Positions 7,871-16,783 of a DNA stretch of 64,000 nt are shown piece after piece. Below the pieces are notes generated by a model, which saw nothing but the letters and a program-made list of their open reading frames with translations, searched no databases and was not told where the DNA came from. Numbering within the stretch: the first letter of the stretch is position 1; every line of letters starts with the position of its first letter. The stretch is from Pseudothermotoga sp. (GTDB taxonomy: Bacteria > Thermotogota > Thermotogae > Thermotogales > DSM-5069): contig JANXCS010000004.1 of assembly GCA_025060105.1 (NCBI GenBank), forward strand, positions 124,001 through 188,000, read 5' to 3'. The position numbers and the translations under genes were made by a program.

Positions 7871-9754
7871 ATGTGGAGCGTTTCGAGCTTCGCAAAATTG
7901 GTCAGCCCAACTGAAGTCAAAATAAGCCCAAATGGCGTTTGGATCGCCTACACGATCAAAAGAGTGAATCCAGAGAAGAACAAAACTGCCAGACAGATAG
8001 TCCTCCACAACCTGGAAGACGATGGAGAGTTTTTCCTCCCAGAGAACACATCGAAACCACGCTTTTCACCAGATTCAAAGAGATTGGCCTATCTCAAGAA
8101 GGACGACGAAGAAAGTAAACTTTTCGTGATGGAACTCAGAAATTTCTCATCTCAACTCATCACAACAGCCGATTCGATAAGTTTCTTCGACTGGTCCCCG
8201 TCTGGCCGCAGTTTGTTCGTAGTGACACAAAAAAAGCGCAAAGACCCCGATCTGTATTTTGAAACGCACATACCGGTTTGGTTTGATGCAAAAGGATTCC
8301 TCGATGATTGTAAGGATGTCTTTCATATTTTCGATGTGGAATCTTGCCAAGAACTCGATCAATTTGAAGAGAGAAATGTCGTGTTCGCGTTCTGGTCTAA
8401 ACAAGGTATAGTTTACACTCTTGCCCATGAAGAAGCTCCGTTCACGCGTTTCAATGTGATGCTTTACAGTGAAAGGTCCAAGAAGACTGTACTTGAAAAT
8501 GTGGGGATGATCGCGACTGACCATCTTCAGGATGGTCTAATCCTGTTGGGGAGACATCAAAAGAACGTTTTTCAACATGATTACGTTTATCTTTTGAAGA
8601 ACGGCGAGTTGCTGTCCCTTACGGAACGCTACGGCTTGGATAACTCCGGACACATAAGTTTGGAAGTGTGGGCCTCCGACAGTGAAAGTTATCCGATCGC
8701 CAGAGGCGAATGGGTTTACTTCAAAACGGGAGATAGAGGCAATGTGAAGTTAGAACGCATGCACCTGACCGATTTTCAGAAAGAAACCGTTCTCGCCGAG
8801 GGGGCTGTGACTTGTTTCGATGCGAGTGAAGATGGAAAGGTTGTTTACGTTGCAGTCAACAGCGAGATTGGAGCTGAAGTCTATCTACATAGAAGTGGAT
8901 ATCCTGAGAGGATCACATCACTGAATCTGCAGTTTTTAGAAACCGTACCAGTGAGAAAATTACACCATTTCGAATACAAAAGTTTCGATGACACAACGAT
9001 CGATGCTTGGTATCTCAAACCAGACAGACCTCCAGCACCTCTGATCGTTTTTGTTCACGGAGGACCAAAGGGCGCTTATGGTAACTGTCTCTATTTTCTA
9101 GGCCAACTCCTCGCTCAAGAGGGTTTCTACGTTCTGTATACGAACCCTCGTGGCAGTGATAATTACGATGAGAATTTTGCCCTGGCAGTGAAGAAGAAAA
9201 CTGGTTTGGAAGATTTTTCAGATATCATGCACGGTGTGGAGGCCATCAAGAAAAAGGAAGACATCACCGACGTCGGCATAACAGGTATCAGTTACGGTGG
9301 TTTCATGACCAACTGGGCCATAACTCAAACCAACATTTTCACTGCAGCTGTGAGTGAGAACGGTATCAGTTATTGGTTCACGAGCTACGCGTTTTCTGAC
9401 ATAGGCTTCTGGTTCGATAAGAACTTGATAGGTGAAGATCCACTCGTTGATGAAAACTACAGGAAGCTGAGTCCAATATTTTACGCGAAAAACGTAAAAA
9501 CGCCCCTGCTTTTGATCCACAGCTTGGAGGATTATCGCTGTCCCCTCGATCAATCACTCATGTTCTACACGGTGCTCAAAGATCTCGGCAAGGAGGTTTA
9601 CATAGCCATCTTTAAGAAAGGAGCGCACGGTCACAGTGTACATGGCAGTTATTCACACAGACTGAAGCGGTACAAATTGATCTTGGAATTCTTCAAGCAA
9701 AAATTGATGCTGAAACGCGAAAAATTCGATCCAGAAGAATGCTTCAAAACTTGA
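7871..9754 (+). CDS. S9-family serine peptidase (acylaminoacyl/prolyl oligopeptidase type)
   Basis: A 627-residue cytoplasmic peptidase; no signal peptide is seen. The N-terminal two thirds have the irregular repeated beta-strand pattern of a propeller (for example KPRFSPDSKRLAYLKKDDEE), and the C-terminal third is an alpha/beta hydrolase. The catalytic triad is visible: Ser474 in GISYGGFMTNW, Asp554 in HSLEDYRCP and His586 in KGAHGHSVHGS. The oxyanion region IVFVHGGPKGAYG is also present. Such enzymes release N-acylated residues or cleave short peptides, which fits the peptide importers further along. Its stop codon overlaps the end of the convergent radical SAM gene by 11 bp. Confidence 0.92.
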   Translation: MWSVSSFAKLVSPTEVKISPNGVWIAYTIKRVNPEKNKTARQIVLHNLEDDGEFFLPENTSKPRFSPDSKRLAYLKKDDEESKLFVMELRNFSSQLITTADSISFFDWSPSGRSLFVVTQKKRKDPDLYFETHIPVWFDAKGFLDDCKDVFHIFDVESCQELDQFEERNVVFAFWSKQGIVYTLAHEEAPFTRFNVMLYSERSKKTVLENVGMIATDHLQDGLILLGRHQKNVFQHDYVYLLKNGELLSLTERYGLDNSGHISLEVWASDSESYPIARGEWVYFKTGDRGNVKLERMHLTDFQKETVLAEGAVTCFDASEDGKVVYVAVNSEIGAEVYLHRSGYPERITSLNLQFLETVPVRKLHHFEYKSFDDTTIDAWYLKPDRPPAPLIVFVHGGPKGAYGNCLYFLGQLLAQEGFYVLYTNPRGSDNYDENFALAVKKKTGLEDFSDIMHGVEAIKKKEDITDVGITGISYGGFMTNWAITQTNIFTAAVSENGISYWFTSYAFSDIGFWFDKNLIGEDPLVDENYRKLSPIFYAKNVKTPLLLIHSLEDYRCPLDQSLMFYTVLKDLGKEVYIAIFKKGAHGHSVHGSYSHRLKRYKLILEFFKQKLMLKREKFDPEECFKT

Positions 9755-10649
9755 TGGGCCCGCCCGTGGCGGGCTTGAATTTTGCTCCCTGAAAGGTGTT
9801 CCTGCGCTTCAGTTCTGATTCGATGGCACTCACAACTTCGTTCTTCGTCAGATTCCACCTCGCAAAGAGCGTACCAGTTCGTGGTGGGTCGGAAACGAGT
9901 CTGTGTATGACGATGTTCGGCGATAGATTCTCCAGAAAGGCTACCGTCCTTTCGATGAAAGCTTCAAAACTGATTGGTTGAAAAGAACCTTCTTTGAACA
10001 TTTTTCCCAACGGACTATCCTCCACAATGTAGAGCGAATGGATCTTCACTCCATCGACATTCAAATACGATAGGACTTTCGCGGTATCGACAACGTCCTC
10101 AAGTTCATCCCAAGGCAGATCGACGATGACGTGTACAACGATCTCAAAGCCGTGCTTTTTGGTCCTCAAAACCGCGTCGACGAACTCCGCTACCCCATGA
10201 CCTCTGTTGAGAATCCTCAGCGTTCGGGAGTTGATGGTTTGAAGACCGAGCTCCAACGAAACGTCCACTTTGGATTTAAACTCGCTCAACAAGTTCAGGA
10301 CCTCTTCGGACACACAATCGGGTCTTGTGGAGACCGCGAGCTGCACTATGGAGTCATCCACGAGCGCCTCTGAATATTTCTCACGCAGAATGTTGATGGG
10401 AGCATAAGTATTCGTGAAAGATTGAAAATAAGCTATGAACTTGGTTGCTCCGTACTTTCTCATCGCCCATTCTTTCTGCCTGAGCACTTGTTCACGAACA
10501 GATAAACCGTGCAAGGCATTGAACCCACTGCCAGTTGGGTCGCAGAATATACATCCACTACCTTTCTCCCTGTTCGGGCAAGTGAAACCGGCATCTATGA
10601 CGAGCCTGTGGACTTTGGCACCGTACCGACGTTTCAGATATTCGCTCAA
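9744..10649 (-). CDS. Radical SAM protein, TIGR01212/YhcC family
   Basis: A protein of about 301 residues with the family-specific cluster motif DAGFTCPNREKGSGCIFC (C-x7-C-x2-C) and a CPT-GSGF follow-on. YhcC-like enzymes are radical SAM proteins of poorly known function. The annotated start is TTG at 10649, which overlaps the mtaD stop (TTGA). However, the family normally begins with an RYN...YLK stretch, and the six codons upstream of this TTG read IDRYNK. A GAGGAGG site (10678-10684) lies 10 nt before an ATT at 10667, so a start at that ATT is possible. The 3' end overlaps the convergent S9 peptidase gene. Confidence 0.82.
   Translation of the reverse strand: MSEYLKRRYGAKVHRLVIDAGFTCPNREKGSGCIFCDPTGSGFNALHGLSVREQVLRQKEWAMRKYGATKFIAYFQSFTNTYAPINILREKYSEALVDDSIVQLAVSTRPDCVSEEVLNLLSEFKSKVDVSLELGLQTINSRTLRILNRGHGVAEFVDAVLRTKKHGFEIVVHVIVDLPWDELEDVVDTAKVLSYLNVDGVKIHSLYIVEDSPLGKMFKEGSFQPISFEAFIERTVAFLENLSPNIVIHRLVSDPPRTGTLFARWNLTKNEVVSAIESELKRRNTFQGAKFKPATGGPIKF
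9757..9773. terminator. Weak intrinsic terminator hairpin inside the 3' end of the radical SAM gene
   Basis: GCCCGCC-CGT-GGCGGGC forms a 7-bp GC-only stem immediately after the S9 peptidase stop, followed on the plus strand by TTGAATTTT. It lies within the last codons of the convergent radical SAM gene, so it could stop plus-strand transcription while being read as coding sequence on the other strand. The T tract is interrupted, so the call is tentative. Confidence 0.45.
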
Positions 10650-11887
10650 TTTGTTGTACCTATCAATCTTTTGATCGCCTCCTCACATTTTTTGAAGACG
10701 TACTCTTCGTCGATGGTGGGGAACTTCCCATCATAATAGATCCACCGTCCCTTCACCATGGTGGCGAACACGTCCAACGAACAACCCGCATGAACGATGT
10801 GTGCTTTGATCTTCTCGCGTGGCACGTACCACGGTTTATTCAAATCTACAACGATCAAATCCGCATCGTCCCCGATTTCTATCCTTCCTGAGCTCAACCC
10901 GAGGGCCTTAGCCCCTTGTTCGATCGCCATGGACAAAGCTTGTTCAACCGAAAGGTGATGCGGGTCTGTCAACTTTTGAAGTAACGTCGCCAAGCGCATT
11001 TCGTACCAAACATCGAGACTGTTGTTGCTCGCAGCACCATCTGTACCCAAACAAACCTGCACGTTTGACGAAATGAATTTGTGAATTGGGGCAATCCCAC
11101 TGCCCAGTTTGAGGTTGCTCGTAGGGTTGTGAACAACGAAGAATTTGTCGTTGGCAAGTAAGGGGATGTCAGAGTCCTTCACATGAACGCAGTGAGCGAA
11201 CAACACTTTGCAATCTCTCAATGAAGTTTGGAGGAGACTGCTCAAATCGTAGTCCTCTTCGCTCGTCTCGTACAGGTGTATCATGATGGGAGATCGCAGT
11301 TTCAAAGCCATTTTTGCTATCTCGTCTATGTAGCGGAGAGAGCAACTGTAAGGTGCGTGAGGGCCGAACCCAACTCTTATGAGACCGTTTCTCCCATCCC
11401 ATCTTTCGTAATATTCAACGTTTTGCTTGAGTCTGCCCTTCTCAGAATCGAAGTCGACCAGCCCCCGTGTGATCAAAACCTTCATACCGAAGTCTAGAGC
11501 AGCCCTTGCCACGGAATCGCAGTGAAAGTACATATCCGCGTATGCCACGATACCACGTTTTGCCATCTCCATTTGCGCCAACATCGTACCGTAGTAAACA
11601 TCTTGTTCGGTCAGCCTCTCTTCTACAGGTAGTATTCTCTCGAAGAGCCATTCTTTGAGTTTCAAATCCTCCGCATATCCACGCATGAGCGTCATCGCCG
11701 CATGTGTGTGGGCGTTGATGAACCCTGGCATCACGAGCTTATTCGAAAAGTCGTAAACTTCACACGAGCCTCGCACCGATAACTCACCGATCGCAGTGAT
11801 TTTACCGTCCTCTATCAAAATGTCGCAAACTTCTGGCTCAGAGCGAACATTCCTCATAACGAGACCATTTTTCAAAAGTACACTCAT
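10646..11887 (-). CDS. mtaD: 5-methylthioadenosine/S-adenosylhomocysteine deaminase
   Basis: A 413-residue amidohydrolase-family enzyme. The metal-binding signature is MPGFINAHTHAAMTLMRG (H-x-H), followed by IMIHLYETSEE, a later HCVHV histidine and the aspartate in LGTDGAASNN. This matches the Thermotoga MTA/SAH deaminase type (TM0936-like), which converts adenosyl groups of methylthioadenosine and S-adenosylhomocysteine to inosyl forms in the methyl-donor recycling pathway. The ATG at 11887 overlaps the phosphohexomutase stop (ATGA) and is preferred to the longer frame starting at 11917. A related aminohydrolase with other substrates cannot be excluded. Confidence 0.85.
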   Translation of the reverse strand: MSVLLKNGLVMRNVRSEPEVCDILIEDGKITAIGELSVRGSCEVYDFSNKLVMPGFINAHTHAAMTLMRGYAEDLKLKEWLFERILPVEERLTEQDVYYGTMLAQMEMAKRGIVAYADMYFHCDSVARAALDFGMKVLITRGLVDFDSEKGRLKQNVEYYERWDGRNGLIRVGFGPHAPYSCSLRYIDEIAKMALKLRSPIMIHLYETSEEDYDLSSLLQTSLRDCKVLFAHCVHVKDSDIPLLANDKFFVVHNPTSNLKLGSGIAPIHKFISSNVQVCLGTDGAASNNSLDVWYEMRLATLLQKLTDPHHLSVEQALSMAIEQGAKALGLSSGRIEIGDDADLIVVDLNKPWYVPREKIKAHIVHAGCSLDVFATMVKGRWIYYDGKFPTIDEEYVFKKCEEAIKRLIGTTN

Positions 11888-13317
11888 ATTTGTCTCACGA
11901 CCCTTTCGATCGAGCACAAACGTGATTCAATCTCTTTCTCGCTCGATCCAACCACTTTGATGTAGATCTTGAGCTTCGGTTCTGTACCGGATGGCCTCAC
12001 ATAAATCTTTACTCCATTCAGTTCGATCAGGAGTGTTTCGCTCGGCATCTTCGGATCATTCTCATAATCACGAACGTTGATCACAGGATAACCAGCGAGT
12101 TTTTGTGGTGGATGGAGTTTGAGTTCTTCGTATTTTTTCGATGCGTGAATCACGGATTCAAATGGGATGGATACCAATTTTTCCCCATGGTAGCCGTACG
12201 TTTCATACAAGGATTTCAAAAGTTCTAGAGGATCATGTTTGGAGCAAAGGGCTGCTATCAACGCTGAACCCAAAACACCGTCTTTGTCTCTCACGAGGTG
12301 TCCAGTGAGATAACCACAACTTTCTTCGAACGCGAAAAAGTAATCCAAATTGAGCTCTCTCAACTCATTCTCTATCAGGTGACCGATGTATTTGAATCCA
12401 GTGGGTGTTTCAAAAACTCTCAAACCCATTTTCTCACACATGGGGACCACCATATCCGTAGTGACTATCGTTTTGATCAGACAACTCCCTCGGGGTGCTC
12501 TGTGTCTCAACAACTGTGTCAACAAAACTCCAACTTGGTTTCCCGTCAGCTTCCTTCCATCCACAACCAATCCGACCCTGTCACAATCCGGATCGGTTGC
12601 GATACCGAATCGAACGTTTTCTTTCCTACAGAGTTTTTTAACATCATCAAAAGCCTCATCGTACTCGGGGTTTAAAGATGACACCTTGGAAAAGTTCGGA
12701 TCGAATCCCATCTGGTTTTCAACGCAGAATACTTCGAAACCGAGTCGCCTCAACACCATCGGCACAAAGCGGGCTCCGGTTCCTTGAAGCGGTGAGTAAA
12801 CAATCTTCTTTGGAGAATCCACATAGCCTCCCACCAACTCTATGAGTCCTTCGATGTACTTCTTCTCGATCTCTTTTGGAACTGGATTCACTGTACCTAT
12901 TCTGCCTGTATGACAACTCTTCCCCATCATGGATGCGATCTTCTCTGTGTATCGAGGCACGGCTTGTACCCCGTCACTCGTATAGACTTTGTAACCGTTG
13001 TACTCTGGTGGATTGTGGCTGGCTGTGATGACGACACCAACCCCCGCGTTCATCTCTCTCACGGCGAAAGAGAGCAGAGGCGTCGGTACAGGTTCTTCAA
13101 AGATAAAAGCGTCTATACCACTATCAGCAAAAGTTTTGGCAGCCAACTTTGCAAACACATCGGAGTTCTTCCTCGTATCGTACGCGATGACGACACCGTT
13201 TAGACCTTCCTCATGCATCCAAGTTGCAACTGCCTGCGAAACAGTCATGACGAGATTTTCATCGAACTCGCCCTTCCGCATGATGCCCCTCACACCACCA
13301 GTTCCAAATAGGATCAA
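11884..13317 (-). CDS. Phosphoglucomutase/phosphomannomutase (alpha-D-phosphohexomutase)
   Basis: A 477-residue phosphohexomutase, which moves phosphate between C1 and C6 of hexose phosphates. The N-terminus reads FGTGGVRGIM; the catalytic phosphoserine loop is VITASHNPPEYNGYKVY; the metal loop is ATDPDCDRVGLV; the sugar loop is FAFEESCGYL; and the phosphate-binding loop is VRPSGTEPKLKIY. The TTG at 13317 is chosen because it overlaps the recN stop as TTGA and has GGGGGA 6 nt upstream; a GTG at 13332 would be the only longer option. Glucose versus mannose preference is not decided. Confidence 0.88.
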   Translation of the reverse strand: MILFGTGGVRGIMRKGEFDENLVMTVSQAVATWMHEEGLNGVVIAYDTRKNSDVFAKLAAKTFADSGIDAFIFEEPVPTPLLSFAVREMNAGVGVVITASHNPPEYNGYKVYTSDGVQAVPRYTEKIASMMGKSCHTGRIGTVNPVPKEIEKKYIEGLIELVGGYVDSPKKIVYSPLQGTGARFVPMVLRRLGFEVFCVENQMGFDPNFSKVSSLNPEYDEAFDDVKKLCRKENVRFGIATDPDCDRVGLVVDGRKLTGNQVGVLLTQLLRHRAPRGSCLIKTIVTTDMVVPMCEKMGLRVFETPTGFKYIGHLIENELRELNLDYFFAFEESCGYLTGHLVRDKDGVLGSALIAALCSKHDPLELLKSLYETYGYHGEKLVSIPFESVIHASKKYEELKLHPPQKLAGYPVINVRDYENDPKMPSETLLIELNGVKIYVRPSGTEPKLKIYIKVVGSSEKEIESRLCSIERVVRQI

Positions 13318-14867
13318 ACGACATCCCCCCACACGTCTTTACCACCGATCATACGTAGCAACTCATCTTTCCTCTCCTTAGAACTGAGTTGTCTGACGTT
13401 CATGCTGTCAGTTCCGTCTTTTTCCACGAAAAAATGTCTATCGGCATGTCTGGCCACCTGTGGCAGATGGGTCACAACGATCACTTGCGCTCGATTCGAC
13501 AAAGATTTGAGTTTCTCTCCAAGCACGTTTCCAGTGATACCCCCTATACCGCTGTCTATCTCATCGAACACGAATGCGCCACCAGCATGACCAGTGATGA
13601 CCAACTGTACAGCGAGCACCATGCGTGAGAGTTCTCCTCCGGACAGAACATCTCTCAAGCTCCTCAGTTCTCCTCCTTCGAGTTTGATGACGAACTCAAC
13701 ATCGCTGATACCGCTCGGCGTTAGATGATCGAACTTTCCAATTTTTACGAGAAAATCCACATTCATAGCTAGTTCCTTGAGATGCTTTTGCACTTCTCTT
13801 TCAAATTCGACGGCCCTTTCGATCCTACGTTCATGCAAACGTTGCGCTAGATCCCAACAGATTCGCTGTATCGAGACGAGTTCTTTATTGGCTAGGTAGA
13901 GTTGTTGCCTTTTTTCGAGCAGTTCCTTTCTTTCTTGCTCCAACTTCATCCAGTTTTTCTTGATGTTTTCCCAATCTGGGCCGAAGCGTCTCCTGAGCTC
14001 GTTGTAAATCGCAAGCCTTGCCTCTATTTCGCTGGCATCTTCAATTTGAATTTCCTCAACGAATTTATGGATCATTCGCTTAACTTCATTCGAATTTTCG
14101 ACTATGCTCCTCAACAACTCCGATAAACCTTGTGGGAGCAACGTCGACATTTTCTCTGCCGAGATGACCAGCCTCCAGAGCCTCGCCAAGATGTCATCGT
14201 TCAGAGTTTCAGATATTTCTTCCAAAAAGGATGTGAGTTGCTTAGCCTTGCTGATCCTCTCAAACCTTTCTTTGAGAGACCTTTCCTCCTCCTCGTTTGG
14301 CTTGTATTTTTCAAAGAAAAGAAGCTGTCTATCCAATTCTTCGATCTCCTGATCTATATTTCTATCTGAGAATCCTTCTATTAAATTGAGCAACTCTTGC
14401 ATCCTTTGGTACGCACCTTTGTATTCATTCAGCAGTCGATCGTTATCACAGAATCTATCTAAGAGTGACAGCTGGTGACGCTTCTTCAACAAGTTCACAT
14501 GAGAATTTTGCTGATGAAAATGAATTGAATCTTCAAAAAGTCTTTCTACGACGGCCTGAGGATACATTTTGCCATCTATACGATAGATCCATCTTTTACC
14601 AGAACTCAAACTCACAACATGTTCGCCTTCCTTTATACCGATTTCTCTGAGTTCTTCATCCACACTCTTCACCAAAATGAGCGCTTCCAACCACGTGTCC
14701 TCACCGAGGAGAAACTCGACTTTCTTTCCAAGTAAAGCCTGTAAACCTCTCAAGAGAATCGACTTTCCCGCCCCAGTTTCACCAGTTATGACATTTAAAC
14801 CTTCGCTGAACTCGAGGTCGAAATCTTTAAAAAACAGCAGGTTTTTTCCACCAAAACGCAGTACCAT
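13314..14867 (-). CDS. recN: DNA repair protein RecN
   Basis: A 517-residue SMC-like ATPase, slightly shorter than the usual 550-570. Walker A is NVITGETGAGKSILL near the N-terminus, the ABC-type signature is VLSGGELSRMVLAVQL, and Walker B is AFVFDEIDSGIGG. The middle of the protein is rich in charged coiled-coil sequence (about residues 140-370). RecN is a cohesin-like protein that helps double-strand break repair by recombination. It sits between a UvrD-type helicase and the phosphohexomutase and starts 16 nt after the helicase stop. Confidence 0.93.
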   Translation of the reverse strand: MVLRFGGKNLLFFKDFDLEFSEGLNVITGETGAGKSILLRGLQALLGKKVEFLLGEDTWLEALILVKSVDEELREIGIKEGEHVVSLSSGKRWIYRIDGKMYPQAVVERLFEDSIHFHQQNSHVNLLKKRHQLSLLDRFCDNDRLLNEYKGAYQRMQELLNLIEGFSDRNIDQEIEELDRQLLFFEKYKPNEEEERSLKERFERISKAKQLTSFLEEISETLNDDILARLWRLVISAEKMSTLLPQGLSELLRSIVENSNEVKRMIHKFVEEIQIEDASEIEARLAIYNELRRRFGPDWENIKKNWMKLEQERKELLEKRQQLYLANKELVSIQRICWDLAQRLHERRIERAVEFEREVQKHLKELAMNVDFLVKIGKFDHLTPSGISDVEFVIKLEGGELRSLRDVLSGGELSRMVLAVQLVITGHAGGAFVFDEIDSGIGGITGNVLGEKLKSLSNRAQVIVVTHLPQVARHADRHFFVEKDGTDSMNVRQLSSKERKDELLRMIGGKDVWGDVV

Positions 14868-14882
14868 GGCGATACCACACCC

Positions 14883-16769
14883 TCAATCAACATCAATCCA
14901 TTCAACGAGATGTTTAGGAATTCTCTCAATGAAATCGGACATCTTCATCCAGTAAAAATAGCTAGGTTTCGTGGATTCTTGACGCATTATGTAGAGTAAC
15001 TCTTTGGCGCGCGTTATCGCGACGTAAAAGATTCTTTCTTCTTCATCCAACTTTCCATCGGTGATGGCGTAGTAGCTCGGGAAGTCACCTGGATTCACAC
15101 TCAGTATGAAAACTACATCCCATTCCAATCCTTTCGCTTGATGAACCGTTGTGAGCGTCACCTTTCTTCCCCCAGTTTCTCGGGTCACATCCTCACTGAT
15201 GGCGAGGTCAGATAGGAACCTTTCTAAAGATTTGTAACGCTCGGCTATCTCTATCAACTTCTGCACATCCGCTTTTCTTTCAACGTAGTCATGGTAACTG
15301 TTCTCCAAATATTCACGGTAGAAAGATTCGTACAGATATTCTATCTTCTCAGAAACGCTGTCTTGCCGAGCCACGTTCAGGAGAACCTCTTCAAGCTTTA
15401 ACAGGGAGGGACGCTTGTTTGGAAAACTGTCAAAGATATCTTCAAATTCGATCGAACCAATTGAAGAAGCATGGTCGGCGAAGGCCGATGCCGTTTTCAC
15501 ACCTATTCCGGGGAACAACCGAGCCACTCTGATCCAAGAGATCTTTTCCCTTGGATTTTGAACCAATCTTAGAAAAGCCAGAACGTCTTTCACATGTGCC
15601 GTCTCTGTGAACCTCAATCCCGAAAGGATTCGAAAATCTATCTGGTGCTTACTGAGCTCCAACTGCAATTCGAAAGAATGCGAATGGCTCCTGTACAAAA
15701 CACCGATTTGATTCGGATCGTAGCCGAACTCGAGCAACCTCAATATCTCTTTCGCCACGAAGCTTGCTTCACTCACTTTGTCCCAAGTGTTGACCACTTT
15801 CGGTTTGATCCCGTTGGGTTTGACTGAACGGAGCAACTTCGGCACACTCGAACGCGGGATCATAGCGTTGATGAATTCAACTATCGCTTCAGTACTTCTA
15901 TAATTCGTCTGTATCTTGAATATCTTGGCGTTGGAGTGAGCGAAATCTTTCACGTTCTCAAACCGTGCACCTCTGAAAGAGTAAATACTCTGCGCATCGT
16001 CAGCCACCACGAAGGCATTACCATGAACGCTCGACAGAAGATCGACGAGTTTCAGCTGAAGTATGTTCGTGTCTTGAAATTCATCTACCAATATCCATTT
16101 ATACTTCGAAGCCTCCCTGTATCTAACTTGTGAATCGTGTTCGAGGAGAAAGACTGTCAGAGTCAGTAGATCATCGTAGTCCATGCAGTTTTGAGAGCGT
16201 TTTTCAAGTGCGTACTCTTTGTGAATCTCTTCGATCACACTCTCGAACTCGATGTGCTTAGGATAAAGTTCCAATAGAGTTTCCCTCAACGAAGATAGCG
16301 TGTTCGCACTGTAGGAAAAGATCTTCTGAATGATCGTTGGAGCCGGGAAATGCTTTTGCTTTTCCTCGGAGAATATCTTATCGATCACTTTTGTTCTGAC
16401 GTGTTTGATCAAACTGAGTGAATCTTCCTCATCGAGGATGGTGAAATTGGCTGAGAATCCCAACCGATTGGCATACTTTCTCAGCATGAGATTACAAACG
16501 TGGTGGAACGTACCAGCCGTGAGGTTTTCAAGGTCCGATCCGGTGACGCGTTTCGCACGTTCTATCATCTCGTTCGCGGCAGCACGCGTGAAAGTCACCA
16601 GCAATATCTGCGAAGGCTCAACACCAATGCTGAGCAAATGTAGCAGTTTGTATGTGATGACGCGGGTTTTGCCAGAACCTGGTCCTGCTATGACCAGAGA
16701 TCTACCTTCCGATTCGAGGACGGCCACTCTTTGTTCTTCATCCAACTCTTGAAAGTAATCTATTTTCAT
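14883..16769 (-). CDS. UvrD/Rep/PcrA-type superfamily 1 DNA helicase
   Basis: A 628-residue ATP-dependent 3'-5' helicase. Motifs in order: Q motif LDEEQRVAV, Walker A VIAGPGSGKTRV, Ia LLVTFTRAAANEM, Walker B LVDEFQDTNILQL, III VADDAQSIYSFRGA, IV QTNYRST, V LTTVHQAKGLEWDVVFI and VI EERIFYVAITRAKELL. It is about 100 residues shorter than E. coli UvrD, mostly at the C-terminus, where the RNA polymerase-binding tail of UvrD/PcrA is not seen. It is in one operon with recN, pointing to a repair role. The gene symbol is left open because UvrD, PcrA and Rep cannot be separated by eye. Confidence 0.92.
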   Translation of the reverse strand: MKIDYFQELDEEQRVAVLESEGRSLVIAGPGSGKTRVITYKLLHLLSIGVEPSQILLVTFTRAAANEMIERAKRVTGSDLENLTAGTFHHVCNLMLRKYANRLGFSANFTILDEEDSLSLIKHVRTKVIDKIFSEEKQKHFPAPTIIQKIFSYSANTLSSLRETLLELYPKHIEFESVIEEIHKEYALEKRSQNCMDYDDLLTLTVFLLEHDSQVRYREASKYKWILVDEFQDTNILQLKLVDLLSSVHGNAFVVADDAQSIYSFRGARFENVKDFAHSNAKIFKIQTNYRSTEAIVEFINAMIPRSSVPKLLRSVKPNGIKPKVVNTWDKVSEASFVAKEILRLLEFGYDPNQIGVLYRSHSHSFELQLELSKHQIDFRILSGLRFTETAHVKDVLAFLRLVQNPREKISWIRVARLFPGIGVKTASAFADHASSIGSIEFEDIFDSFPNKRPSLLKLEEVLLNVARQDSVSEKIEYLYESFYREYLENSYHDYVERKADVQKLIEIAERYKSLERFLSDLAISEDVTRETGGRKVTLTTVHQAKGLEWDVVFILSVNPGDFPSYYAITDGKLDEEERIFYVAITRAKELLYIMRQESTKPSYFYWMKMSDFIERIPKHLVEWIDVD

Positions 16770-16783
16770 TCACATCACCGCCA

